Positions 34,001 to 44,839 of a DNA stretch of 64,000 bases are shown one piece after another (the stretch's first letter is position 1; every line of letters begins with the position of its first letter). The position numbers and the translations under genes were made by a program. The stretch covers positions 14,789,027-14,853,026 of the forward strand of contig OY829652.1 in assembly GCA_963691815.1 (NCBI GenBank). The letters run 5' to 3'. This DNA comes from Echiichthys vipera. Taxonomy: Eukaryota; Chordata; Actinopteri; Perciformes; Trachinidae. The notes beneath the pieces were generated by a model. The model was not told the origin of the DNA. It was given only the letters and a program-made list of their open reading frames with translations, and did not search any database.

Positions 34001-36948
34001 ACATTTTCAAAGACTCACTGGTTTAAATATGAGGATCTGCTGCTTTCAGGTTTTTATATAAATCAGTTATGAAGAAGGTTAGTTGAGTAGTAGTTAGCAG
34101 AAGAAGTTGCAGCCCTAATTGAACAGTTAGTATAAAATGTGCAAATACTTCTTTTTTTTTGGACCATTCAATCAAACTGATAAACAAACTACTGACCAAC
34201 AACAATGTACTTTTTCTGTCAAAACATCCTAGCTCTTAATGACACAAGTCAAATTCTCCTCTGCATAAATAACAGACTGACCAGACTTAGTTTACAGCCA
34301 GCAATGTCTGATGAACAAGCAGAGCCAGCTGGACTTACTTCCCACAAGGACTGTTGAATATTCCTCAAATCCTCCACTGTGTCCACAACTGAAGGACCCA
34401 TATTATCTCGCTTACACATTTAACTAAGATTCAAGTGGCAATTCTGCTTCAGCTATGAAGCCACATGATTTCCGTAGAGAAGACTTTCAGCGTGAAACAT
34501 CCAAAACGTGGCAGGCATGTTGTCAGCTCCCTGCGGTATTGTTGTGTTTTGCTCCCAAAGAACTCCATTGTAAACAGGCAAAACATATAGCTAGGCTAAC
34601 TGGAGCAGAAACATTCCAATTACTGGTGGCATACATTTTCCACTTGGCCAACTTGCATGTACTTAACAGGAAAATATCCAAGAAAAAAATCCATTTGAGA
34701 ATTAATATTCAAAGCCCCATTCCTTTGAGTATTGCAGCCCACTGGTCAGACTTTCAGTGACAGCTTCTTCATGCTTGCTTTAGTTACTCAAGTACAAGTT
34801 GGGCTAAGCACAGAAACAAGGTAACCTAAATAGAGTGAAAGTAAGGAAACCACAGGGCAGAGCTAGTTTCTGTGTGACACACCTGGAAGGAGGCATGTTT
34901 GAGCCAATAATAGCTTAGGTTCATAGTGCAACAGATTGTAGGCGTGGGTACTAACATAACATACCTGTCTAGCTGTTAAGCTGATGGTGCTTGTGAAATT
35001 CAAACACAGCTCAAATGCTTCAGCAAAAAAACCCAAAAGACCACATTAACTCAGAAAAACGTCATCGCAATCTGCATATTCAATGAAGAAAAAGTTATCA
35101 CAATCAACTTTACTGCCAAGTACGTAAACAGATTACATAGCTATAGCATTATCATCGCAATAAAGACAAGCAATGCAAACAGCACTGCACATACCACAGG
35201 TTATTGTTCTATAATTCAAGGATGCCTGTGACATCTCCTGCCGTCTGATATGTTGGAAATATGTACAATGAAGAAACCAGCAGGGGCTCAAGAAATCACA
35301 GTACTTCACATAACAAAATCGCACTGGCAAGTGATAGAAGCAGGCAATCTTAAATACTTCTTAAATCCGGGTGTCAGACAGGGCTGCCATATCTCGCCAT
35401 ATTTCAGGGTTCCTGCATATTTTTCATTTCAAAATTCCAGACTTTTCCAGACTCAAATTTCCAGACTTCTTTTTAAGTCAATATTAAACATCTGAAAACA
35501 GATTGTTAGATGCTTATGTCAATAAATGGTTTTGAAATCCAACTTTTAACACATATGTTAAATTCTGACTAGGTATGCTATTGTGTTTATGTAATTACAA
35601 GACATTTTTACATACGTATTGTAGCTCATAAAAGTGAATGAGCTCAATGTTCAAAGCACAGCATTTTATTTAAGCTAATTGCTAAAAGAGTGCAATTAAT
35701 AACTGTGAACCTGCAACCCATACACACAGTAACAGTAGGGATGATCAATTAACCAGGGAACTATAAAAGAAAACATGCAGTAACTCTTTGCTTCATTGGA
35801 TTTAGATGGAGTAAACATACTTGAACGAAAGGAGACTTTGGTAACCTGACAACCTTCTACAGTCAGCTAGATTAGTGAGACAATAGTCTGAAAACAATAC
35901 AAACATTTTCCAAACTCTTTTTTCCATCTTACACAGACCTGGAAATTACTCCAATTAAATTCCATACTTTTCCCATACTACGTAGGAACCCTGATATTTG
36001 TTCCTAATTTGTGCTCAGTAGTCTCTGATTTCACCATGCTCAGGCCCTTCTAATTTATCACAATAGCTGGAAAGGAGATCATTATTAGCTGGCTTACAAC
36101 ACTTTTTTTTTTTTTTTTAAAAGGATGCTTCACAGGTTTCAGTTGCCTTCTTACAATTAAGACATTTTCTAGTGCCTCTGGATGGTTTCAACAACATGTC
36201 ATACTCTGTATGCCTTACTTGTTCAGAGTATGACATGTTGTCCTATACCACCAAAGGAATATGCTTTAGTTTTTGATGCAATCCCTCCCCTTGCTGCCAT
36301 GACCAGAAGCTCAGTATTTCCTGAATCAACTTTACTACCACTGGATCTTCTTGTTACTGGTGTTGGTTGGATCTGTTGCTTCTCTAAAAAGATCATTAAA
36401 AGCTAGAATACATGTTTATTTCTTGCTTGATTACAAAAGGAAGTGTCTTTGTTCCAAATGCCGTTTCCTACTGGAATAACCTTCAGGCCTCCCTTTCATG
36501 TGAGAATCTCTTCTACCAACGCAAATCAATACCATAGTCAGTTCGACCATATTACTTGCAAAATCTCATTCATATATCAAAATTGTCCAATCATAAATAA
36601 TATTTTTTCATTTTTGAAAATTAATTCAAAACAATACAGTACATCAATCCTGTATTCTAAAAACAAGAAACATATTAAAACTCTGAATCAATGTACCCTA
36701 TATAGTTCTTTTGTAAGCTGATTTGTTATTTCTGTCTATGTTCTGATCCCCTGGCATGTTCTGTTTTGGTTCGTTGCTGCCAACTAGACACACCCTGTAA
36801 CTGTAACACACATGTTATCCTAAAACCTTACAATGTTGTAGCTATGAGTCTGATAACTTACCTCTTGCTCTCTTGCATAGTCCTCTTGATCATATTCTTC
36901 TTCATCATGCTGGGTTTGAAGAGCAGCACTGTCAAAATCCATAGACAT
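22376..36948 (-). CDS. cep152: Centrosomal protein of 152 kDa (Asterless orthologue)
   Basis: Pericentriolar scaffold that recruits PLK4 and, with CEP63/CEP57, starts centriole duplication (family knowledge). 27 coding exons: 36948-36862, 33721-33612, 33470-33413, 33317-33000, 32740-32581, 31902-31762, 31275-31136, 30788-30588, 30506-30359, 30219-30128, 30015-29852, 29669-29468, 29078-28974, 28882-28752, 28662-28534, 28445-28310, 27773-27591, 26678-26418, 26115-25984, 25884-25240, 24932-24857, 24741-24574, 24489-24405, 24171-24089, 23900-23744, 23656-23553, 23157-22376. Sum 4998 nt: 1665 residues plus stop (human isoforms about 1654-1710). The acidic N-terminus ([32 protein letters not shown]) is the region that binds PLK4 in human; residues from about 250 to 1400 are almost continuous coiled coil; then [17 protein letters not shown] and [13 protein letters not shown]; the end [14 protein letters not shown] matches the human C-terminus. 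Exon 25/26 implies a GC-AG intron. The last exon could alternatively start 13 bases later at a second AG, also in frame. Confidence 0.95.
23196..23470. mobile_element. Abundant teleost interspersed repeat in the last cep152 intron
   Basis: Contains CAGGGTCGCAGGAGGTGGAG, ACCATTCACACTCACGTTCA, CCTAACACATGCATTTCTTT, GGACTGTGGGAGGAAGCCGG and AACATGCAAACTCCACACAG. I recognise this order of motifs as a very common fish repeat (a LINE 3' region), but I do not assign a family name. It fills most of the 395-base intron. Confidence 0.7.
23657..23743 (-). other. cep152: Probable 87-bp GC-AG intron of cep152
   Basis: Joining TCAGG (exon end 23744) to GGCGG (exon start 23656) gives [16 protein letters not shown], matching the human [15 protein letters not shown] junction. 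The donor is GCAAGA and the acceptor CTGTTTTCTGCAG. The intron is 29 codons long without an in-frame stop, so retention would insert 29 residues without a frameshift. Confidence 0.75.
35405..35993. mobile_element. 589-bp inverted-repeat element, hAT-like
   Basis: Ends CAGGGTTCCTGC and GTAGGAACCCTG are inverted repeats, followed inside by related TTCCAGACTTTTCCA and TTCCATACTTTTCCC tracts. ATATTT directly flanks both ends, a possible target duplication. No transposase. In cep152 intron 2 (first coding intron). Confidence 0.65.
36191..36241. repeat. 18-bp perfect inverted repeat (hairpin)
   Basis: ACAACATGTCATACTCTG at 36191-36208 is the exact inverse complement of 36224-36241, with a 15-base loop. 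Intronic in cep152. Could be a transposon relic; no RNA gene is claimed. Confidence 0.7.
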
Positions 36949-38300
36949 GATGAACCTAGTGGTGAAGGGTGCTCTGTGAAAAGAGGTGCAAAGACACAAC
37001 CGGGAAATTATTTGTTAAAGTGTGATGTTAAAAATAGGAGGATAACTCCTTTTAACTCAGCTAACATAACACTATCACCAGGCGACTATAGTCCAATAGA
37101 AGCACTGAGTAGATGCATCGAGCAAATCAACAATTGGACGGAGCAGACTTGTCTCCAATTAAACAAAGAAAAAATTAAATGATTGTTTTTGGAGCCAAGG
37201 AAGAACAAACCGTAATGCTAAAACCCACAAACTAAGCCAGCAACTTAGGTATAGTCATGAACCCTGACTTGAACTTCAACAGCCACATTAAAACAATTAT
37301 AAAGTCAGCCTACTATCACCTAAAGAACATATGAAGTATTAAAGGACTTGTGTGTCAGCGGGACTTGCCCATGCATTTATCTTCAGCAGGCTCGACTACT
37401 GTAACAGTGTCTTTACAGGTCTCCCTAAAAAGTCCATCAGACAGCTGCAGTTAATTCAGAACTCTGCTGCTCGAGTCCCAAGTCCAAAAAAGTAGATCAT
37501 ATCAATCCAGTCCTTGGATCTTGACACTGGCTTCCTTTTTGTCAAAGAATTGATTTCAAAGTGCTTCTTAGCTTAAAAATCACTGAATGGTTTAGGATCA
37601 ACATACATTACAGATCTTCTCAGCCACGTACCATCCAGACCTCTCAGATCCTCTGGGACAGGTCTGCTGTGTGTCCCCAGAGTCAGGACTAAACATGGAG
37701 AGGCAGCGTTCAGTTTTTATGCTCCACAAATCTGGAACAAACACCCAGAAAACTGCAGGTCTGCTGCAACTCTTAGTTATTTTAAATCAAGACTGAAGTC
37801 TTCTCTATTTTGCGCTGCTTTTCAGTAAACTGCACTGTAACTTCTGTAACTGTAACCACCGTCTATATGCACTAAATTACCTTTTGTGTGTTTTAAATGA
37901 CATTTTGTGTGATTTAAATGTATGTTTTATGTTTTATTTGTCCCAATACGTTTAATGTTTTATGTAAAGCACTTTGAATTACCTTGTTGTTGAATTGTAC
38001 TATACAAATGAACTTGTCGTGCCTAACAAATAATAACGTTTACATTAAAAAGCACTGATATAAGCCAGTCACAGCAGACACGTGGTGTTCACTTACCTGT
38101 TGATTAATGGGACGTTTCCTCTGGTTTGTTGATTATTCCTTCATTCAAAAGACGTTATTAACAGCTAACGACATTACTGTTTACATCACGAAGCAGTGGC
38201 GCTAGCTTACTAGCGTTAGGTGAACTGTTAGCTTTGCCTTAGCAACAACGAGCCCGACAAAAGATAGAAAACGACCTGGCCATGCTTTGAAAAACCTCCA
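36949..38300 (-). other. cep152: cep152 5' untranslated exons and first intron
   Basis: Just upstream of the start codon an acceptor (TTTTCACAG on the minus strand) places 27 noncoding bases (36949-36975) in the first coding exon. A good minus-strand donor (CAACAGGTAAGTG, exon end 38097) marks a noncoding exon 1 running up from 38097 to roughly 38300; its 5' limit is a guess. The intervening intron (36976-38096) is mostly filled by a plus-strand LINE relic, listed separately. Confidence 0.55.
37055..38020 (+). mobile_element. 5'-truncated L2-like LINE relic
   Basis: Degenerate translation shows the C-terminal part of a non-LTR reverse transcriptase ORF: INNWTEQTCLQLNKEKIK, a KSAYYHLKN-like stretch, [30 protein letters not shown] and SFYAPQIWN, interrupted by stops and frameshifts. 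The 3' end GTAAAGCACTTTGAATTACC and ACTATACAAATGAACTTG is L2-like. Inserted in cep152 intron 1, opposite to the gene. Confidence 0.75.
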
Positions 38301-38853
38301 CCGAAGACGTTTCATCAAACATGTAGATTCTTTAGCCAACACATACAACTATTAGTGCTAGTTTGGGTGTAATTGTTCAAGCAGTAAACTATGTGCGGGA
38401 CAATGCTAACTCTTGCTAGCCGACTGGACGTCCACTTTAAGAGCCGCAGACTCGCCCACTTTGAAAACTCGCGCGCAAAGCAGCGCCAACAAACCACTGC
38501 ACTCGACTATTATATATTTAGATATTTATATGTTACACATGCACACAACAGGCAGTATTTCACTAACCGATTTATATACTGGTTTAATATACATTCTCGG
38601 TAACAAAACATGCATGGCAGAAGCTATTTAATAAACATTATTGTTGTTGTTGTTGTTGCTGCCAACCCCGGAACTAAGAAGCTGTATACGCTTCCATGGT
38701 AACAGCGCGTCTAGAACTATGGGAAATGTAGTAGCCGTGTTTCATTGGAAAAGCGGATACGATAAAAAAAACAACTATGTTTTTTGTTTTACGTTATTGA
38801 AAATGTACAAAATAGATATGGCAACGTGTATATTTATATATTATATATTATTA

Positions 38854-38884
<31 letters not shown>

Positions 38885-39510
38885 TATTGTTGTTGTTGTA
38901 CAGTTAGGTATCACTTTGATGAGAAAATTATTATTTTTGGCTCCTTTTCTCACAATATTGAATTTAACATAATTCATCTGTTCATATTACTAGGTAAATT
39001 CCATATACATAAAGTCCAAATGTTCATTCCCATTATTTCTAAATGAATTTAAATATATTTTAAGTGTCTGTCGTATGTCGAATCCAACATAAATCTTTAT
39101 CAGCTATTGCATTTCATTCAAATTACATTCGGTGAACTTGTCTGTCATTATAATTTATGTGTGCCTTTTTTTCTTTGTTCCTTTTTCAGTTGTTTGTTAC
39201 TATTTGATAATGAATAAAGTTTAAACAAAAAAAAGAACCCGGTTGAACCACGCCTCCTGTCCATCGGACACTTCCTTGTTTTTGCTGCTGCAGCCTGAAC
39301 TGTTTCAGAGTCAGCTGCTTTGTTGCAAACAGCAACTTAACGCCTCTAAACTGAGCCGAACACATTTTTAAGAACTGACTGCTGGTCAGCGTTTCTGTAT
39401 CCGGGATCCTCCTCTGACAGTCAGCTGATCGCAGGCAAAGAGCTGCAAAACGCTTCTCTGAGCTCTCCTGTCTGGCAACAAGAATTCAAAGTTATTTTCA
39501 ACAGGTAGAA
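38301..39510. promoter_or_regulatory. Shared head-to-head upstream region of cep152 and galk2
   Basis: About 1.2 kb separates the presumed first exon of minus-strand cep152 from the plus-strand galk2 start codon, so their promoters must lie here. The cep152 side is relatively GC-rich for this window around 38400-38480, and the galk2 side likewise from about 39240 to 39480; between them lie an (ATT)n tract and AT-rich filler. No TATA box is evident at either end. The galk2 5' UTR probably starts near 39300, but no transcript evidence is available. Whether this is one bidirectional promoter or two cannot be decided from sequence. Confidence 0.5.
38840..38898. repeat. (ATT)n-type simple repeat
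   Basis: Mostly ATT trinucleotides, slightly interrupted, between the cep152 and galk2 promoters. Confidence 0.9.
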
Positions 39511-40387
39511 ATGGCCACAAACCCCCCCAAGCTGAAGACTACGATCACTGCCAATGAAAGGTGAGTAGCAGTAAGATATGCTGATTTTCAATCAGATGTG
39601 TGAAGAAACAAATGTAATACTTCATTTCTTCGTTTGAAATTCTTCACAGGCTGCAAAACTTGAAAAATACTTTCGAAAAAAAGTATGGGGCATCTCCTCT
39701 CTTCTATGCATGTGCACCAGGAAGGGTCAATCTAATAGGTAATTTAATTTTGGATTTAGCTGACATACAGGTAACTCTTCAATTTTAATTTTAATTCCAG
39801 CATATTGGGATAATGTAGCTTTGTTTGCTTCCAGATACAACGGACCCTCAAAAACAAAGTTGCATTATGAAAACAGATGTTATGTTTCTTAAATCTGCTG
39901 AGAAAACACAATTTTACTATTTCGCTCATTGCCCCAAAAGTTTGTATTATCTGTCAGATGGCCTATGTTAATGTTAATCCTGTTAATCCTTTTTCAAATG
40001 TCTCATATGTGACAGGAGAGCACATCGATTACTGTGGCTATTCTGTTCTCCCAATGGCCATTGAACCAAATATCCTTGCGGCCGTCTCTGTGAACAATTC
40101 AGGGACAATTTCACTGGCCAACACAAACCCTCTGTACAAGTAAGACTTGAACACCCATGATTATTGTTAAAAATGTGCATTGTGCTTGTGCAATTTATTC
40201 AGGGTCTTGAAATGTAAAGCATCATCATTTGTTTGCAGGGACTTCACTGCGTCATGTCCAGAGGAGATTACCATAGACAGAGACAATCCAAAGTGGCATT
40301 ATTACTTCCTCTGTGGAGTGAAAGGTATTCAGGTAAGTACTGACTACTTAGTATCCAATCAATGCTGTGGTAACGTGATACCCCCCC

Positions 40388-40435
<48 letters not shown>

Positions 40436-43400
40436 ATGTGTGGGTTAATATTCCTGCTGTGCGTTCTTTGCAGGAAAAGTTTGGGATTGCTCATTTAGCA
40501 GGGATGTCATGTGTCGTAGATGGGACCATTCCTCCGAGCTCTGGCCTGTCCAGTTCTAGTGCCTTAGTTTGTTGTGCCGGGCTTGTAACAATGGAGGCAA
40601 ATCAAAAGTCCCTCTCCAAGGTAAATTACTCTACAATTCAGTTTTCATTTTACACATCCACATAAGAGAAAACAAGCAAAAAATATAATATATATCAGCA
40701 GAAAATGTACTATATTTCAAACAAATGGTAACTCTAGTGGGCCACTACTCAATGTAGGATTGCACTTTCTATTGAGTTCTTTTCTCATTATACTTTGTAA
40801 TCCTCTAGGTGGCGTTGGCTGAGATATGTGCCCAAAGTGAGCGCTACATCGGCACAGAGGGAGGCGGCATGGACCAGTCCATCTCATTCCTGGCAGAGAG
40901 AGGAACTGTACGCCACTTTCCTTTCAGTACAAGTTGTGCAAGATGATCAGGGCCATGTGTTTATCCAAAATAAAAACATTAAATACATGTGTAGAAGAAT
41001 GCAAAGAAATGTGTGTTTGATTGGTGTAAATTATAAGGACTGACTGAATAATGATTTGTTACAAATTCTCTATTTAGTTAACAGTTACCACTTGTTTAAT
41101 GACATTTATTACTTAATTGTCTGTAAGGCAAAGCTGATAGAGTTCCAGCCTCTGCGGGCCACTGATGTCAAGCTCCCAGATGGGGCCGTGTTTGTGATCT
41201 CCAACTGCTGCGTGGAGATGAACAAAGCTGCTTCCTCTCACTTCAACATCCGTGTGGTGGAGTGTCGAATAGCAACAAAGGTACGGTGATCCTGTCCAGT
41301 GGTTCTCAACCTGACTCTGAGGGGGCAAAGAGGGATTTACGCATCAGGAAAAATATACGTGCATGACATTGTCTCTGTATTTAGATGTGTTTGTTGTTGA
41401 GGAATACTAATATCTTAAACAGAAATGAATCACATCATACAAACTGAATGTAAATATTTGCTTTTACTTATTTATTACACTATACGTATATTGCATGTAC
41501 ACAGGACACAACATTATCACCGGTGGACAAAAATGTAAAATGTGCATCCTACAGTATGATTGATCTTTAAAAAGGAAACTAGAAATCTATAGGACATTCT
41601 GCTCTATAAATCTGCATACAAGAACCTGTCAACAAAAATATTTTTTTCCATAAACATGATGAGAAAGCCCCTATGGGGTTTCTTTTTAATCATTAAGATT
41701 GGGTGAAGATCTCCTGGAGTGGAGAGAAAAAGTATCATGGAAATGTTGCATCCCTTGTTGAAGTATTTGATTTAATTAATTAAAAAACAAATTTTAGCCC
41801 ACTTAAAACATTTTTTATGTTAAAATTACTATGTCTTTAAGGGTTTTGCAAATAGTGAAGCGATGTACTTAGAAACAGGAGTGAATTGTTTCCCCAAGTA
41901 ATTCTTTTCATATACCTTCCTACCTATAGTTCAAGTGGAGAGAGGGCTAAATAATCTCCCATTTCAATGTCCTGGTGGGTGTGAACTCAGATGCTGAGCA
42001 GTGCGCGAGGTCTGGACTCAAGCAGAATGTTGAAGCTGGTGCAGGTTCAGACGGAGCTGAAGGCCTCCCTGGAGGAGATGCTGGCTCTGGTGGACGAGGT
42101 GTTGCATCCTGAGCCGTACAGCCGCGAAGAGATCTGCAAGGCACTGGGCGTCACCTCCGAGCAGTTTTCCACAGAGCTGCTGAGCGCCAACACTCAGCAT
42201 GGTGAGAAGCATGTCTGTATTTTTATATCTCACAACTGAATCAATCTAACATTGAAATAAATAGTTGAGCAATCGACTAGCTGATTGAGAGGTTAGACGA
42301 TGACAATTTTGATTATTGATAAGCAGTTTTATTATAATGTTTCCCAAAAGCTGCTCAAATCTGTCATTTAGGAATTCAGATGTTAGATGATCAGATCATA
42401 GATGAAACACACTTTAAAAGAGATTAATCAATAATGAAAATGGTAGGTAATTGAAGCCATAATAACTTTGATATAGAACTTGGCAACACATTTCTTTTTT
42501 TTAAATACACTATTGTGATATGAGAATAAACATCATCTGGAATTTTACTTTTTGTCATATTATGATATTTGTATTTACCTGGATTTATCAAAACTTAATC
42601 GTTATTATACATTTAAGCAACACAAATTTCCAACCATATTCATCTGCTCCAGCTGAGAGAAATGACAGTACGCAGCCATTACTAATCATTTCTTACGTAA
42701 AAGATATATAGCATTTGTTCAAAAATGCCATAATATTTGAATGTGTTAGTATAAACCAGAATTTTTTGGACATCATCTCAACCAATCACATGAATGACTT
42801 GCCAACCATCTTCCTCTTCTCTTCTCTCTCAGTGACCCATTTCAAGCTGCACCAGCGAGCCAGGCACGTGTACGGTGAAGCTGCACGGGTGCTGCAGTTT
42901 AAGAGCGTGTGTGACTCTGAACCCGCTGAATCCGTGCGGCTCCTGGGAGACCTGATGAACCAGAGCCATGCGAGCTGCAGAGACCTGTATGAGTGCAGCT
43001 GCCCTGAACTGGATCAACTGGTTGACATCTGCCTGTGAGTACAGCTCACTGCTGTCACACAATTCGACTCAGGACAGAATGGGATCAAATGAAATGCAGT
43101 TTTAGAGATTTAACCTATAAAAAGGTTCAACTTCAGGCAAAATTATTAAATTAAAAGTTATGTGACTGAATTCCATTTAGCTGTTTCAGTCTCAGGGTCC
43201 TGGCAGTGTGCATGCTGGCCTCTAACTCCATCCTAAATTCAAGATTCAAGATTCAAGATGTTTAATGTCATATGTTCACTAAAGACAGACGTCACACTGC
43301 ACAATGCAATTCTTACTTTGCACATCTCCCTGGTCACAAAGAAAGTAAAAATGAAATAAAAATATATATTTAACTTAACAGTGTCAGAAATAGAATTTTA

Positions 43401-44839
43401 AAAAGCTACAATAAAATTTAAGTTTTAAAGTAAAAAAAAATGTAGACTAAAAATAAAACTAAATGAAAATGAAAATGAAAAGATGGAATCTTAGCACTTC
43501 CAAGGACAGTATAAATACTTATTGTACCCAGTATTATTACTTATATACACTGCATTATGGGAATATAGCAGACTCAACTGTAACTGCACACTCCAAACTA
43601 AAGTTTTTTACATTCCCATCAGCCTCAGATTTACTTTGTGTTTAGTGCTAATTAGCCAATGTTACCATGTTACGCTTAAACAGTAACATCAGCATGTTGA
43701 CGTTAGTATTTACGGTGCATTCCATTAACCTCAGTAGTCAAAACTCAGGACTGGGAATCAAAGTCACACCCAAGTTTCTTTTTTTTTAATACAACATCTT
43801 TATTTAGAATGTAAATAAATATAACTACAATTCAAGTATGAGATCAATCTCAAATAGTCACACCTCCTAAATGAGATGCATACATACTATCCACATTTTG
43901 AAAACATCAGTTGTTGGAACTAGTGATTTTATATGATAAAATTAGTCATAGTCAAAATGCCACAACAATGGAGTTAGAATAATATATATATATATATATA
44001 TATATGTACATATATATATACTGTATACATATACATATATATATATACATATACATATATATACATATATATACATATACATATATATATACATAAGTTT
44101 AAAAAATATATAAAATAAAGACAGAAATCGCACAAGTTGACCGCGTTCCAGTTATACATTCGGAAAACCTTTATATTAACCAGCCAGTTTAGCCATGGTT
44201 AGTAATTTCGGCAGATAACAATTCATTATGCTGTAATTTGGGTTTACAGACACTGTAGCAACATTTAAGATGGACATTACTGCGTGCACATTTATCTAAT
44301 TCGGCGCCAATAACAAGTGCGAATAATCAGTGTATTCCGGCAGCTTTAACTACTGTTGATGATGGGCGCTGCCATGTAGCATTGCGAGGTCCGAGAGATG
44401 TCCAACTGGGAACTCGTATATTCCGACTTCTGGAATTTAACTGGAATGCGGCATTAGCTCAAAGTACCTCTGTGAAGAAGTACAGCCTCATATTGAAAAA
44501 AGCAAATTGGAAGTAAATGTGTATATTTAGTGCTGATTGGTCAGCAATGAATATAGCCCTGTGTACTGTATACAGTGTATTCAGAAATAATGTCTTTCTG
44601 AAATACCGACTCTTGTTTCTCTTGGTTACAGGAAGTCGGGGGCAGTGGGCTCCCGGCTGACAGGAGCAGGTTGGGGTGGTTGTGCTGTCTCCATGGTTCC
44701 CGATGAGAAGGTGGAGTCTTTCTTAAAAGCAGTGAGCGAGGCCTACTACCTCCCCGATCCACGCAGAGCAGCAATGGAAAAACAGAGTCTGTTTGTGTCA
44801 AAACCCGGTGGGGGAGCTGCAGTTTTCCTTGAGGAGTAA
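39511..44839 (+). CDS. galk2: N-acetylgalactosamine kinase (galactokinase 2)
   Basis: Cytosolic GHMP-family kinase that phosphorylates GalNAc, and galactose less well, at C1 using ATP (family knowledge). Ten exons: 39511-39560, 39650-39738, 40016-40139, 40239-40332, 40474-40620, 40809-40907, 41128-41280, 41991-42201, 42833-43034, 44632-44839. They sum to 1377 nt: 458 residues plus stop, the same length as human GALK2. The galactokinase signature [19 protein letters not shown] (about residues 41-59) is split between exons 2 and 3; the ATP-binding loop GLSSSSA is at about 143-149; [10 protein letters not shown] carries the catalytic Asp at about 190; the C-terminal GHMP motif [18 protein letters not shown] lies in the last exon. 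All introns are GT-AG. The start sits in a short first exon, [16 protein letters not shown]. Exon 8 (41991-42201) diverges most from mammals at its beginning but is in frame and aligns again from [12 protein letters not shown]. Tail-to-tail with atp8b4. Confidence 0.96.
40381..40429. repeat. galk2: Poly-C then (AC)n tract in galk2 intron 4
   Basis: 24 cytosines followed by about 12 AC units, ending 44 bases before exon 5. The exact number of Cs is prone to sequencing error. Confidence 0.9.
43240..43450 (-). repeat. Retroposon 3'-tail-like repeat
   Basis: Begins ATTCAAGATTCAAGATTCAA, the inverse of TCTTGAA tandem tail units also seen at 54364-54381, then an A-rich body. In galk2 intron 9. Confidence 0.45.
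43716..44454. mobile_element. Diverged inverted-repeat element enclosing a (TA)n-like tract
   Basis: The left end TGCATTCCATTAACC and the inverse of the right end CGCATTCCAGTTAAA are similar; GACTGGGAAT and its inverse-related AGTTGGACATC/GAACTCGTAT follow. The interior contains ATATACAT tracts at 43980-44094. In galk2 intron 9. Confidence 0.4.
43980..44094. repeat. TA/CATA simple repeat
   Basis: AT-dinucleotide runs with interspersed ACATAC units. Confidence 0.95.

Noticed and set aside
36766..37182. 138-codon plus-strand open frame
   Set aside because: It crosses the antisense of the first cep152 coding exon and runs into the LINE relic; it is a chance join.
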